A stretch of DNA of 64,000 nucleotides from Syngnathus acus (GCF_901709675.1 NC_051088.1:19417193-19481192); one strand, 5' to 3'. Positions 36,301-47,834 are shown, counted from the first letter of the stretch. Notes: generated by a model from the sequence alone, not told the origin. Numbers and translations are program-made.

Positions 36301-38882
36301 CACTTTACCTCGTACTAGCTGGGAGCACCTCACAACATCTGTGTGTGGATGATCTACAGTTATTTCAAAACCTGTAAACATGACGGCGAAGGGAGAGACA
36401 TTAAAAAATGGAGGTTTACATTTGTCGCAGAGGAAACACATATTGCACATATCTCTTACTAAGGTTGGTCGATATGTATTGAGCCCTGTCTGGCAACCTG
36501 TTCAGGGTGTCCCCTGCCTACTGCCCGATGACTGCTGGGATAAGCTCCAGCACGCCCGCGACCCCCATCAGGACAAGCAGAACAGATAATGGATGACTAT
36601 CCATCTATGTGAACTTTCCACGCCAGCGCTGAATGAGGCTCAGGCCAACCAACCACATACCTCCTTTAAAGTTTGTTGCTAAAGCCAGCATTTGACAAGC
36701 TCATAGAGAGGGAGAAGCACGCAGGCTGTGCGATGTGATATAGGTTCACACATTGCTGTATTTTAAATGAAATTATTAATCGCAAACTTTTTTGCTGACA
36801 ATTATCCATGTTTTAATTAAAATAGTCTCATTCCACATCCTTTAGGGTTTGTATTTTACTTTGTCTTTAAAAAGATTTGATAGTTTTCACTGAACCCATT
36901 GTAATATTCTTGTTGTACTGTTATCATCAAGATATCTGACATGGGCATGGAGGTATAAAATGTATTCATATCGCCCAGAGCTAGTCTGAATGTGTGAGAA
37001 ACAAAGCTCACCCAGGGTTTGCAGGACGATGGTTTCCAGTATTCCAAGCTCTTGTGACTGCTGATGGAATGCCTGGAAAATGCCAAACTGTCAGACTACA
37101 CAGGTCTGCTGCATGTATCATCTTCATGCTCTGTTCTAGGTTACGCATCAGAAATTTCCCTCAATGCAACAACTATCTGTTGTGAGAAAATTGATTCTCT
37201 GATGGGAACGGCTGCGATCCCCAATTATCACGAGGCACACCGATGGTAGATGGAAAATCCTCAATGAAGAGAAAGTATATTGAAAAAAATGTTTTAAAAC
37301 AGCTTAAACTCTGCCTCATGCTTGAATAAATCTTAACCCATTAAAACATTTTATAATTATGAGCAGCTGTACCACCTGCCTCAAAAATGAAATCATATTT
37401 AAAACCACGTTTGCAGCACCCAGAACCAATGTTTGGCCACTTCTGTGTATCCACATGGATCGTTGTAGCTGCGGACACAATATTCCTGTAACAAATGTCC
37501 ATAGACATGAAGATGCCCAGGGTGTGTCTCTGCCTGCACACTCACTTGCCCTCGCTTCTGCATTCTCTCGCAACACTTGTGTGCACATCACACCAGTCGT
37601 AGATCCCATACTACCCGATATTCTGTTAATACTTTGTGTCACTGCCATTATTCCTCACTGCTGACATGAACAGTAGCAAATGGGTTAGTCCCAAGAATTG
37701 AGCTGTTGGTTAATGTTCGACTCATCCACTAGCTTTACTGCTCACGATTGAGCAATATCGCATTACATCACCGGTACCACAAGCTTTTATTAGCAGCAAT
37801 ATTCAGCGGTCAATAATTTCCGTATGAAAATACGGATAATACGTAACAGTTGGCAGCTCTGTAAACATGAGATGATGGTCTAAATCATCTGAGAAGTTCA
37901 ATTCCATTTTGAGAAGACAAAATCATCCAACCGTGGCAAAACACAGCACACAAACCAGATGTCATACTCACATTGCTTTTAGTGTCGAGGGCAGGCTCTT
38001 GGGGGTTTATGCAGGCATGAGCTATTTTAATGACGTGCTCCAGCTTCCGGGGCTGCTCCTCAACTTTAGCTGCTAGGAACAATGTGGTTTGGGAGATAAT
38101 CTACGATAACAAATGTCAGTCCGTTAATGACTTTTTCCACACTGCGGGATCTGTTATCAAAGGGCTGAGCGCAGTACTTACGTTTCGGTGGAACTTGGTG
38201 AAAGAGTGAATCATATAAAATCTGTGCATGTATACTATTGCGGTGTTTATGATCAGTTGAGAGCTGGGGGTACTGTTAAGGGGGGGTTTAATGACGACAC
38301 CATAACGGTTACAACGAACACGTTCGTGCTAAACATTGAGTAGTGGGTGGCACTTGTACATATTAAAAAACACACTTCAATTACCACTCTGAGAAACAAA
38401 AAAAGGTTTCACTTCACTCCAATGACGAATTTAACGACACGCGGTCCAATTCTACAGCAATTTGCTTCAGTTAACAAAGAAAGGTAGAAAACAAAAGCTA
38501 AGCTAGCGTGAAGGCCCAGACGCTACCAATAAAATGGGACTAACAGGTTTGCTGAGAGACCATCTTGTGTATTTAACAAGCAGATATTTGCCAAAAGCCA
38601 AGTAACAATGTAGAATAATTCATTTTTATATATGTCGCGAGTAAGAATGAGCAGCAAACCAAATGCTAAAGCTAACCGAAACCCGTCCGTTCTCAGGAGA
38701 GCTTCAAAGAGGTTGAAAGGATACACGTTGAGCCTCTGGCCGATATCTTGGATTAGGTTGGCGGCTTGTTGTCGGTAAGAAAGCTCCCTGTCAGCCTCAA
38801 TACCGCAGCGTCGAGACGGCGTGTTTTCAAGCTGTTCCCGGGTGAAGAGCCATTTCGTTGAGGGTCCCCGGTGCACCGCCAT
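32301..38882 (-). CDS. ccnt2: ccnt2, cyclin T2 (complete, 9 coding exons)
   Basis: Regulatory subunit of P-TEFb: it partners CDK9, which phosphorylates the RNA polymerase II tail, DSIF and NELF to release paused transcription in the nucleus. Exons on the minus strand are 38882-38725, 38263-38182, 38100-37972, 37072-37012, 36371-36309, 35547-35502, 33683-33520, 33446-33376 and 33305-32301; all borders are GT-AG and the 1779 nt are in frame. The 592-aa product starts [20 protein letters not shown], carries two cyclin boxes (about residues 12-258, with VYMHRFYM and [16 protein letters not shown]), then a low-complexity tail with KYREK (near 367), two His-rich patches (465-480, 518-528) and the conserved end [20 protein letters not shown]. 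Human CCNT2 is longer (about 730 aa by memory), the difference lying in the tail. Residue 260 is Ile where human CCNT2 has Asn and CCNT1 the TAR-contacting Cys. Whether it is the a or b fish copy cannot be told. Confidence 0.97.
33376..33446 (-). CDS. ccnt2: ccnt2 exon 8
   Basis: Encodes [20 protein letters not shown] then NWR, the last helix of the second cyclin box. The following intron is only 70 bases. Confidence 0.97.
33520..33683 (-). CDS. ccnt2: ccnt2 exon 7
   Basis: 54 codons with [20 protein letters not shown] and WWEYVD, nearly invariant in T cyclins. Donor GACG/GTGAAG. Confidence 0.97.
33684..35501. other. ccnt2 intron 6, 1.8 kb
   Basis: Contains the inverted-repeat element at 34410-34666; otherwise nothing recognised. 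Confidence 0.6.
34410..34666. mobile_element. MITE-like element with GTGTCCGAATG ends
   Basis: About 257 bases with CTGTGTCCGAATG at the left and its exact reverse complement CATTCGGACACAG at the right. No coding capacity. Similar short elements with GTGTCCGAA termini are common in teleosts; the superfamily (PIF/Harbinger-like?) is not proven, and no clean target duplication could be fixed. Confidence 0.55.
35502..35547 (-). CDS. ccnt2: ccnt2 exon 6
   Basis: 46 nt encoding (A)[14 protein letters not shown], start of the second cyclin box. Acceptor CTTTTACAG, donor ACAG/GTTATT. Confidence 0.96.
36063..36125 (+). repeat. 27-base direct duplication
   Basis: Two copies (36063-36089 and 36099-36125) beginning AAGCCTGAAAGTCTTTATCC and differing at one base, separated by 9 bases, in a ccnt2 intron. 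Confidence 0.8.
36309..36371 (-). CDS. ccnt2: ccnt2 exon 5
   Basis: Encodes [20 protein letters not shown], the link between the cyclin boxes. Acceptor TGTTTACAG, donor CGAG/GTAAAG. Confidence 0.96.
36481..36597 (+). repeat. tRNA-derived SINE, tail fragment
   Basis: Contains GCAACCTGTTCAGGGTGTCC, CCTACTGCCCGATGACTGCT and GATAAGCTCCAGCACGCCCG; 3' body of the same SINE family, inside a ccnt2 intron. Confidence 0.75.
37012..37072 (-). CDS. ccnt2: ccnt2 exon 4
   Basis: 20 codons plus 1 nt, [20 protein letters not shown]. Acceptor TTTTCCAG, donor CTGG/GTGAGC. Confidence 0.95.
37972..38100 (-). CDS. ccnt2: ccnt2 exon 3
   Basis: 43 codons with [20 protein letters not shown], the core of the first cyclin box that meets CDK9. 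Donor AAT/GTGAGT. Confidence 0.97.
38182..38263 (-). CDS. ccnt2: ccnt2 exon 2
   Basis: 27 codons, [17 protein letters not shown] onward, first cyclin box. Donor AAC/GTAAGT. Confidence 0.96.
38725..38882 (-). CDS. ccnt2: ccnt2 exon 1
   Basis: 52 codons plus 2 nt from the chosen ATG; the protein then reads [20 protein letters not shown], the classic T-cyclin N terminus. An upstream in-frame extension lacks similarity. Donor GT/GTATCC. Confidence 0.96.
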
Positions 38883-40139
38883 TACGCACCAACAACCAAG
38901 CCCGACCGGGAGGGAGCTAGGTGACTGGAGCACCGGAAAGACGTCAACAAAGGCCGGAGCGGCTTCCAAACCGGTAGGCCACAAAATTCACAGCGCCCAC
39001 TAGCGACTGTTTTTGCAAACTGATATTTCAAACTACTTCAGCTTGTTCGTGGCTATTTTATTTCCTGCACTTTTCATTTTTCTTTTGCCGTTTGGAACTG
39101 ATAGTCCCTAAATGTTTAACCAATATCGGTTCTTTTCACTTGTTTATTTTTCGGGTTATTCGATTTTTTCTGCGCAAGATCATGTATTACATAGCTCAGT
39201 ACGAGTACCAGGTTTTGCAGGTATATTGTCCTTCTGCAGCCAGCAGAGGGAGCTACCACTTCCTAAATTGAAATGTAATTCTTAACCATGGGTCCACTTG
39301 AGTCCACGAATGCAGAAAATATACCTCATAACCGAATTGCACCCTTGTCCATAAATAGATTAATTGCGTAATCTGGTCGTAACCACAAAGTGAAATCTTG
39401 TAAGTGTTGAACGTAAAATTAAAACAGACGCAAATTATCATTCCGTCCAAAAAATTATAATGGGATTTCAAATTTTATTTCACTTGGCTAGAAGTGTCCA
39501 CGATAGAACAATTGGGTACAGTTGGATGTAAACAAGTGTTTGCTACATTAATGTATTTAAAGAAACGAAGTTTCAAATTTAAAGAACTGAAGTAATAAAA
39601 TCTGACAAAAATCTGTTGCTAGATTTGAAATGGATGGAAAATATTCTGCAGCGGTCAGGAGTCGTGCTGTATTTTGGTTTTAAATTTTTGGGCGTGTTAT
39701 GACAAGTGGCGAGGTGACGTGAAGTATCGCGCCCCACGAGGACGGATCACTATGGCAACTGGTGCCCACCCGCTGGGGTGGGTCACGAGGACTTGGTCAG
39801 TCTGTGTCATTAGTGGCCATGTGATGTTTTATCACCACGGCGCCACTTGTGCAACGGGGAAAGCGCGGTCGCTTTTCTGCATGGGACAAAGCACTTTCAT
39901 GCCGTTTGGGTTGTTACAAATGTTAGTGTTGTCTTGTGATATGTTTTCCCGTTTTTGTCAGTGTACAAATCAATTAAACCGCGTGATGACCTTTAATCGA
40001 AACCGTCTGTAAGGGTCACAAATCAGCATTGAAAGTGAGGTCCTCCCGTCTCTCCTCACGGTCCGCCTCCGTCCACCTTTCTCACGCGGGTGTGACATTT
40101 TCTGAGCGCCACATAGAAGTCGCATAGCAGCGCGGCGAC
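38883..40139. promoter_or_regulatory. divergent promoter region of ccnt2 and tmem163
   Basis: The two start codons face away from each other across 1257 bases. Both flanks are CpG-rich (about 38740-38990 and 40020-40320), while the middle (39000-39660) is AT-rich. No clear TATA box at a useful distance from either ATG; two CpG-island promoters rather than one shared core seem likely. Inference from layout and composition only. Confidence 0.6.
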
Positions 40140-40323
40140 ATGACGGACCCCAAACTGCCCGACTCGTCCGCCGCCCCGGACTCGGTAGAGCCCACGGGGA
40201 GAAACGATCAGTACCAACAGTCGGACTCCCCCAACCAGCGCCACCAGGCCAGCAACGGCAGTCAGGGAGAACTGATCAAGATGGACCAGGAGATGAGGAT
40301 TACCGAGAGCATAGAAGACGGAG
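40140..40323 (+). CDS. tmem163: tmem163 exon 1
   Basis: Starts MTDPKLPDSSAAPDSVEPTG; cytosolic N-terminal tail, unlike the Pro-rich human one but with the shared acidic ending before the GLLESS boundary. The ATG is the first in a GC-rich leader. Donor GGAG/GTAAAG. Confidence 0.88.
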
Positions 40324-43300
40324 GTAAAGTTGACACGTGGATGGATACACGTCACTGTGCGTAAAGGTTAGAAACTTGTGCCAAGTGAAACTCTCGACAC
40401 TTTTGAGGCAAGCGAGTATACTTGGAGGGGAACGCTCCATTTTGTGTATGTACTGAATAATTTGTCAACTATATGGATTCACAGAATATTTCATTTCACA
40501 TCACACTATTATAAAATGCTCAGAAAATGTCTGTGCCTTAAAATCTATAGTGTAGCGAGGCCAAGTGGTTTTCCAAAACAAATAAGTTTTATTCCTAAAG
40601 ACTATATTCAATGCCAGTTTTTGCATAGATTGAATATCAACACATGCACATATGGGGGGAGGCTGAATTTAAATGGTTTCAGTGAAATGTATATAACAAA
40701 AAATTTAAAACAAACAATTCTAAAAGGTTACATACAATTGGATTGTATATAACAGCCATCCATCTCCGCTTCTCCTCACAAGGGTCCACCCTGAACTGGT
40801 TGCCAGCCAATCGCAGGGCACGCAGAGACAAACATTCACACTAACACCTGTGGGCAATTTGATGTGCACAATAGGCCTACCATGCATGTTTTTTGGAATG
40901 TGCAAGGAGTACCCTGAGGAAACCCATGCAGGCACGGGGGAGAACATGCAAATTCCACTCCAAAGCCTGCACCTCTGAACTGTGAGACAGATGTGCTAAC
41001 CAGTGCTCTTGTATATAACAGTCAAATACAACTAAACTGGATATTAAAAAAAATAACTGTACTCTAATTATACACAGTGATTCTTTCACTTACCATTAAA
41101 GGGAGCCTGCTTAAATGAAAAATTATCATCGTCTTTAAATTGACATATTTAATAATCCGTCCAGAAATCGGTTCTTGTGGACTTTATCGCAGTATTCAAA
41201 GCACAAGACACGGCAGTGTTTACAGAAGTAAATATGGCGCAGCGTGTAGAGGCTCATCTTTTTATCATCTAATATCTTTAGAGGAGTGATGCAGGGCAAG
41301 GTAGAAATATTTTGGGGGAAATGAAAACACTTTTCTTTCTTTTCATTTTATGGAAACATCTACTAAAGATGATGTCACGTTATTGCTGGGCTTAATTGTA
41401 AAATTGCATGATAGTGACAAAGGAAATGTGTGTGTGTGACTATCAATCAATATACAGTCAATGTACAATATAATCAAGGTTGCAAAAAGCCTCGCAGGGT
41501 GCCATCAGCGTCACAAACAATTGTGCTTCTTAGGTGAAATGATGAACTGTAAGATAAAAAAAAAGTCACCGGCAGCGTGATCATTGTGCCCCATGATTCT
41601 GCTTGCAGGTCTTCTGGAGAGCAGCATGCGCCTGAAACCACATGAAGCACAAAGCTACCGCAAGAAGGCATTGTGGGTGTCCTGGGCGTCCATTGGGGCG
41701 ACCATCATCCTAGCCATCGCTGCCTTCAGTGAGTGGCCAGTTTCTGAAATCTCTCAAAAGAACTACAAATACGAGGGATCCCATAGGAGAGCTGCACCAT
41801 ATTTTCAAAGAAAATAATGTTCAGCGTTGATTGACACTATAAGAAATGTATATTTAAAATGTATGTAGTTTGCAGTAGTGTAGCATAACACTGCATCATA
41901 CTGACAGGTGTTTCTAAAATTTTTATCCTCTCATGTACTGTTAAGCACAAAAAAAAAAATAAATAGAAACACAATTTGACATAATGTAGTGCAGCTCAAA
42001 TTAAATGGCAATGAATGTTGAGTTTACACTGAAGGACTAGTCAGTCAAATCATGTTCCTATTTTCTGTATGAGAATGAATTCATTTTCCAATCCCATTAA
42101 ATATACTCAGGCCAACACATCCTAAAGACCAGACAGCCCATTCCAAGAAAAACAATTTGGTGTATGCTGCAGTACTGTGAGAAGTTCACTGATGTGTGTT
42201 TATTAGGGACAAGCAGCCACCGAGGAGGCGCATGCTAATATACAGACGGGCCAACTCTTTAGCGCAAAAGTAGTCCATTTCACAAGGTGATGATACTACA
42301 GTAGCTACTCAATTGAGTTTAAGACTGTTTAAGAGTGACTTGAGTTGACTTGAGTTCTCTTCCCTGGTATTTTGTGTCAATATCAGTGGTGAGCCAAATT
42401 TCACCAGTCCGTCCTCCTTCCTACGTCCTCGACCTGGGCATCCGTCCGTCCTCATAATATAATTTATATCATAGAAAAATGAAGCTTCAAATTTGCTTCA
42501 TCAACCAGCTGTGTTTTTTGACTCCTCTACATGACACTGTTTTAAATCAAGTTGATTAAGGAATTTCAAGTCGGTGAGCCCAATGTTGAACAGATAGTGC
42601 CATCTAGAGGAGTCAAAAAATACAACAACAATAAATACAAGCCCCCATTTTTGTCAATGTTATGACTCGTAAATAAAATTTAAGAAAAATCACTTCATTT
42701 GAGTCTCCTTTTGATACCTTCTGCATGAAGAAACAAATGACTGCCTCCATTTCTGATAGTGTACTGCAGGTTGAAAGTAAGTCCACTTCTTGTCTTGGTA
42801 TGGTTGCTAGAGTGGAAGGTCAGCCGCTCTAACATTTGGCCTCGCGGTCATGTGAAAGTTAAACTGCTGTGTGTGGCATGCTAGACATTACGTTATCTCA
42901 TTGCTGTTTTAAAGGGGATCTCTCGTCTTCCTTGCTGGCCTATTTCTTGTGTGAATTTTGTCTTGCAAAACAACGTCGGTAAACCCAGTTTGGATGTGAG
43001 CCAATCACACCATCTGCTACCATTCCTTGACAGATCTTTCTCTGTCAAACATTGCACCGTTCACTCATGTGAAACTTGTCATGTGCAGCGGAGCCGTGTT
43101 TACTTAATCACATTGGTCTCTTGTACCTCTTGGCATGTTCACGGGACACCTATAATTTTACCGCCAGCTCGTGCAATGTCTTGTTGCCCTCCTTGACAGA
43201 ATTTGAGCGAGCTAAAATTTTAGTGTGTCTATGTTAAAAAGCCTTTGCAACACTGGAGTTTCAGCAATATGGGAGCCAGCACGCTTGTCAGACGTGACAA

Positions 43301-46300
43301 GCATGTAGTAGGAGCCAATTAACTAGTGACAGGTTCGGCTTGTAGACTTCTTGATGCCATTCTTCCTCTCAGTTCCTAATGAAGGAAACAGGAACCATGA
43401 AGTGTGGAGGAAGAGATCGACATGACTGAATCCAATCCGCAGCTAATAACATTTCAGGCACATGCATAAGGCCTTAGCCTCGGGGTGGGCAAAGTGTTGT
43501 GACACACATTAGATTTAAAAAGAAAATCAGACAGATAGGCCAGGTTATTCAAGAAATTAAACTTTTTAAAATGTAAAAGAAATGTCAAATGCATATTGTT
43601 GAAACAATCATTACATTTTTTTAAATGTTATTTACAATAAATCAACAACAATTAATTCTTTGATGTGATTAATCAATTCAATCTCCATGCACGTACCAAT
43701 AGGAAAACCTCTGCTGACTCCAAGAGCGCCAGATACAAGTCCTGCATCGGAAAAAGATAATTCTCATTTTCAAATTTTGACTTGACTTGACTCATTTTTA
43801 ATTTAAAGTTTGGTTATAGTTTGCACATTCCAATGTAGTGCAGAACAAACCAGTGATGCAGTATGGTTGACTTGATTCCAATTATTTTCCTTAACATTTT
43901 GATCACTAATTGGTAAGCAGGTTGTTGATACTGCCCTGGGTGTGGCAGAAACATTCCTCCACGATGGTAATGCTCAATATATAATGAAACACAGGCAGAA
44001 AAAATGTGTAGTGAGATTATGAAAGTGAAGGAGAAAATGGAGGGGGGAAAAAAAAGCTCTTATCGTGCGTAGCTGAAGAGGGGTTGTCAGCCCCACTAGT
44101 GTCTCTTACTAAAAATAAACCTGGGAGGAGAGGTACCCTCCCCACTTCCCATTTGCATCTTCCGTCCTCCTTTGTCTCCTCTTTCAGTCCATTGCAGGTG
44201 TGTAAAATGAAACAAAGCAGTGTTTACCATTCACATATGATTCCTGAAAATTACTGTGCAGAACATTCAGTTTTTTTGTAAACAGGTTTACAGAAGAATC
44301 TAACAATAAAAGAACAAAAAAATATATATAATTCTTTGAAATGCATGTTTAACACTTGTAAACTATGCTCCATCTTGTGACTTGAGCACTTGCCTGTCAT
44401 TCACAATTCAGTTGATGCAGAAATTAATACCACGTCTCTCTGTCCCCATTTTACACAGTATTACTGATGCCCTGCCTGACAGCGGATCACAATTTCCCAA
44501 ACCCTAATGATCCTAGGAGCCAAGTTGTCTGGGGCTTTAAACCCTTGGCAGGTCACCCATGGCAAAAAGGCCAGACAAAGCATGGCTCATAGATCCCTTA
44601 TGATGAGAAAAAAATAAAACATATTGGGAACAACATCCTCCCAATTCCTGTGTGTAACAAAAAATAAAAACTAGCAAGATCAGATGAGACAGACACTGTC
44701 ACAATCAGATTGATTTGTCTCACATAATTTTGTCTCACTTATTTGTGACTCCAAAGAAAACAATCCTGTGTCTTTCATACCATTGTTGTGGTGTTTTTCA
44801 GCTGTCTCCATCATGCGACACAGCGCTTCTGCTTTTGGATTTGCTGTAAGTGGCATTTACATGGTTAAAATATCTGAAATGTACACAAATGTTCCTAAAT
44901 CTTATTTCTTTGTCTCCAGTTTGACGCTATGCTGGATGTCCTGTCCTCAGTTATTGTGCTGTGGCGTTACAGCAATGCTGCAGCCGTCCACTCAGCTCAT
45001 CGGGAATACATGTGAGTCGCGTAATAAATGTGTGTGTGTAAAGTAAACATCCCCCATCACGCGTTTAGGGTTTACAATCTTACTATTTTGCAGATTTATT
45101 TTTAGAGCAGTTGTAACTCAATTATGTGGTTTATTTTGAAATGTAATTCCACTTTCAGTCTTTTAACCCAAATTAATGTGTTCATTTAAACGTAGCCAGT
45201 TGTTGTGTGTTATTTGGTCGGAAGAGGTTCCACTATATTCTTTTGAAGTTGAGGTTCTGCAATTTATAATGTGCATTTTCTCTACTACAGAGCCTGCATA
45301 ATCCTGGGTGTGATTTTCATCTTGTCATCCTTGTGCATAATGGGAAAGGCCATCCATGACCTGGCCACCAAGCTGCTGCCTGAAGTGGTAAGAATTGCAA
45401 CACGAGCAGCAGATGAAGCAGCACTTTAGATTTTAGCAGCAGATTGTGAGCTTAATCCTATCTGAAGATGGAGATCTTCTGCTATAAAACATATGTTATT
45501 TATTTAATGGGGGGGAAAACACACTGCTGGTTTTCTATTTCAAACCCATCTGCTTAATATTTCACCACTTGAGTCACACTGGAGTGGAGGCCGGTCATTC
45601 CTTGCATCCAGCACAGAAGCGTTACTTCTTGATAAGTACTGCGCATCTTTGTTCCACATTTCTAGAGCAGGTCCTAAGATGAACACATTTGTTAAATGAC
45701 GGGACATGCATCTGTGTTAAAAGAAACACATTTTCACCAGGTGATCGTGTTCTTAGCCTGTGCACGTCCTCAAACAGCTTTTCTACCCAGTGACAACAAA
45801 CAAAGACAAACTCAGAAATCTGCATGAAATCATAGAATTTCACTCTGAGCAGAACCAAACCATGAGATATTTGTGGAATAGCAGGATTTATACAACCGCA
45901 GGGCACAGAAATCTCTAGCTAAAGATTATCCCCACTTGCTGATGCTCCTTTGATTTAGCTTTTTCAATTCCACAGAGGATTTTTTTTTTTTTTTTGCTGT
46001 CCAAAGTAAATGTCAAAGCATAATTCGCATTCTGTGCAGAGCTTCTATGTCACACAGTCTGTTTTTTTTCTTTTTTGGGTAGTATTCTTCTCCCTCCCGT
46101 GGGCCCAAATGCCAACGCAAGCTTGGTGTGTGTCAATGTGTCAATGTGTTGAATTCCAATGTGCTAAAGGTCATTTTTGGGGCTTGGTTTGGGTTCACGT
46201 ACAGACTAAGAGCAGCTTACAGTGGAAGCTCTTATAGTGGCGTACAATCAAAGAATACGCACAACAATCCTTTTACTACTGTCTGAATTGAAGCTGTAGT

Positions 46301-46903
46301 GGTTTGCACAACTGCCTTACGGGTGAGAGGTCAAGGGTTTGAATTTTGGCTCAGGGGCAATCAAATCTCAATAAAATAGTACTTAGTTCAGAACCCTGAG
46401 GAATGCCGCAATTGCACTGTCAAACTTTCATTTCCCGCTAGGATGACTTCCTCTTCAGTGTCTCCATTGTCAGCGGAGTGGTCTGCATCTTACTGGCCGT
46501 GATCAAGTTCATGCTTGGAAAGGTGCTCACGAGTCGGGCCCTCATCACGGACGGTACGCCAGTTACACTCGGGAAGAGCAGACAGCGGTTATCGAACAGC
46601 ACAAGCAAATAAGCTGCTTTGTTTCTTTTTGAAGGCTTTAACTCTCTGGTGGGGGGCGTCATGGGCTTCTCCATCCTTATCAGTGCAGAAGTGTTTAAGC
46701 ACGAGCCCATGGTGTGGTACCTAGACGGGACAATAGGTGTCCTCATTGGCCTGATCATCTTTGCTTATGGAGTCAAGTGAGTGTCTTTCACACAGTTCCT
46801 GCATGGCTTTAAAAATGTTGTTGACCTTCTTTCTATCTGCAGGTTACTGCTGGACATGGTCCCACGAGTGAGACAAACCAGAAATTACGAGCGCTTTGAG
46901 TAA
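40140..46903 (+). CDS. tmem163: tmem163, zinc transporter TMEM163/ZnT11 (complete, 8 exons)
   Basis: Cation-diffusion-facilitator-like protein of plasma membrane, lysosome and synaptic vesicle that moves zinc. Exons 40140-40323, 41609-41728, 44802-44845, 44920-45011, 45291-45387, 46442-46553, 46635-46776 and 46843-46903; all GT-AG, 852 nt in frame, 283 aa (human 289 by memory). The first 60 residues are hydrophilic and poorly conserved; from LKPHEAQSYRKKALWVSW on, the match to vertebrate TMEM163 is near identity. Six predicted membrane segments lie at about 83-103, 111-131, 148-168, 183-205, 221-240 and 246-263. The paired acids D118 and D122 in FDAMLDVLSS (second segment) correspond to the zinc-site residues known in mammalian TMEM163. 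The protein ends VRQTRNYERFE. Head to head with ccnt2, tail to tail with mgat5. Confidence 0.97.
40324..41608. other. tmem163 intron 1
   Basis: Contains the minus-strand SINE copy at 40753-41008; otherwise nothing recognised. Confidence 0.6.
40753..41008 (-). mobile_element. tRNA-derived SINE, nearly full copy
   Basis: On the minus strand: head CTGGTTAGCACATCTGTCTC, then GAGGAAACC-type body, GCGATTGGCTGGCAACCAGT and a GTGAGGAGAAGCGGAGATGG tail. Same family as 63203-63536, inside tmem163 intron 1. Confidence 0.8.
41609..41728 (+). CDS. tmem163: tmem163 exon 2 (first membrane segment)
   Basis: 39 codons: LLESSMRLKPHEAQSYRKKA followed by the first hydrophobic segment. Acceptor GCTTGCAG, donor TTCA/GTGAGT. 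Confidence 0.97.
41729..44801. other. tmem163 intron 2, 3.1 kb
   Basis: No exon candidate. A dispersed repeat piece lies at 44456-44620. Confidence 0.6.
44456..44620 (+). repeat. dispersed repeat fragment, class unknown
   Basis: The phrases CTAATGATCCTAGGAGCCAA, GTCACCCATGGCAAAAAGG and CCAGACAAAGCATGGCTC, followed by ATGATGAGAAAAA, recur in teleost genomes as part of a retroelement by my recollection. No ends visible. Confidence 0.4.
44802..44845 (+). CDS. tmem163: tmem163 exon 3
   Basis: 44 nt, VSIMRHSASAFGFA. Acceptor TTTTTCAG, donor GCT/GTAAGT. Recognised by near identity to the family and matching phase. Confidence 0.95.
44920..45011 (+). CDS. tmem163: tmem163 exon 4 (zinc-site exon)
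   Basis: Begins FDAMLDVLSSVIVLWRYSNA and ends HREY(I); holds the DxxxD pair. Acceptor TGTCTCCAG, donor ACAT/GTGAGT. Confidence 0.97.
45291..45387 (+). CDS. tmem163: tmem163 exon 5
   Basis: 32 codons, third membrane segment and loop ending IHDLATKLLPEV. Acceptor CTACTACAG, donor GTG/GTAAGA. Confidence 0.97.
46290..46360 (+). repeat. tRNA-derived SINE, decayed head fragment
   Basis: GTGGTTTGCACAACTGCCTT followed by GGTTTGAATTTTGGCTC gives A-box- and B-box-like words of a SINE head, in tmem163 intron 5. Confidence 0.45.
46442..46553 (+). CDS. tmem163: tmem163 exon 6
   Basis: 37 codons plus 1 nt, DDFLFSVSIVSGVV to SRALITD; fourth membrane segment. Acceptor CCGCTAG, donor GACG/GTACGC. Confidence 0.97.
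46635..46776 (+). CDS. tmem163: tmem163 exon 7
   Basis: FNSLVGGVMGFSILISAEVF to AYGV; fifth and sixth membrane segments with D247 in YLDGTIG. Acceptor TTTTTGAAG, donor CAA/GTGAGT. The preceding intron is only 81 bases. Confidence 0.97.
46843..46903 (+). CDS. tmem163: tmem163 exon 8
   Basis: LLLDMVPRVRQTRNYERFE and TAA. Acceptor CTATCTGCAG, 66 bases after the previous donor. Confidence 0.97.
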
Positions 46904-47834
46904 CGCCACACTGTCTGGCTCATAGTGGAGATGTTGACAAGGAGGGAGGGACTGAAAAGAGGAAGGGGCCAGTCAACACAGCACCCCCTCTCTGCAGAAT
47001 TTGTGTGGCCGATACCGCTCCGTTCAATTCTTTAAACTGCATTGAGAATGTTGACTGTTTTAGAATGCAATCTACTCTACACGATATCAACTATCGTTAT
47101 GAGGTTGATCAAGACGGCTCCGTATTTGAATAAGATAAGGGGACTTTCTCTAAGTTGCTGACACAAACTGCCACATGTTGTTTTTTCCCACAGTCATCCA
47201 AGAAGCCTGCCTTCCTCTATGTGGCAGTAGTCAGTCATGATGGAATTGGGCCACAGTAGGAGTCAAAATGCAATAGGAATGTAAAGAACTGTGCTGGTCT
47301 GCTGTTTTCAAAGAATTTCCATGATGGCATCGATGAATATAACGGACTGTATGCACGCTGCTGTTAATCTTTAAGATCATTTGGGAGCTTTTGATGAAAA
47401 GACAGTCAAATCCAAATAGTTTATGCCTACATAAGTATTTTGTATACTAAGTGTAGGGGTACAAAATGTATTTAATTGGAACTACATGACAATAATTTGT
47501 ATATTATCTATTATTCTGCGCCCGTGTTCCAAATGCAGACCTAAAAGATACTTTTGTATGATAACAACCAACCTGCCGGGCACTCAGTGAGTCATCTGTC
47601 CTGCTGTAATGTCAAATGATCAACCAGTCTGAGCCCTTTTTTCCACAGAAAAAGAAAAGGTTTATTAAAAAATAAAATCACATCCCTCTTATTGAGAATT
47701 GTTAACACAAAGACGCAATTGTGTCCTCCTTTTTGCCAGTGGGAAACATTGCCACTCTGGATGATACGTGACAGCACCAAAGAATATCAAAACATTGAAG
47801 GTCATTTGGACAAAGGACAGATTTGTACATTTGA

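Noticed and set aside
42300-42360. L2-like (TTGAC)n tail
   Set aside because: Only loosely similar pentamers; lacks the conserved GAAGCCCTTTGAGAC core.
43483-43510. Start of a second hAT element (GGGGTGGGCAAAGTG)
   Set aside because: Resembles a hAT end, but no matching right end or duplication was found.
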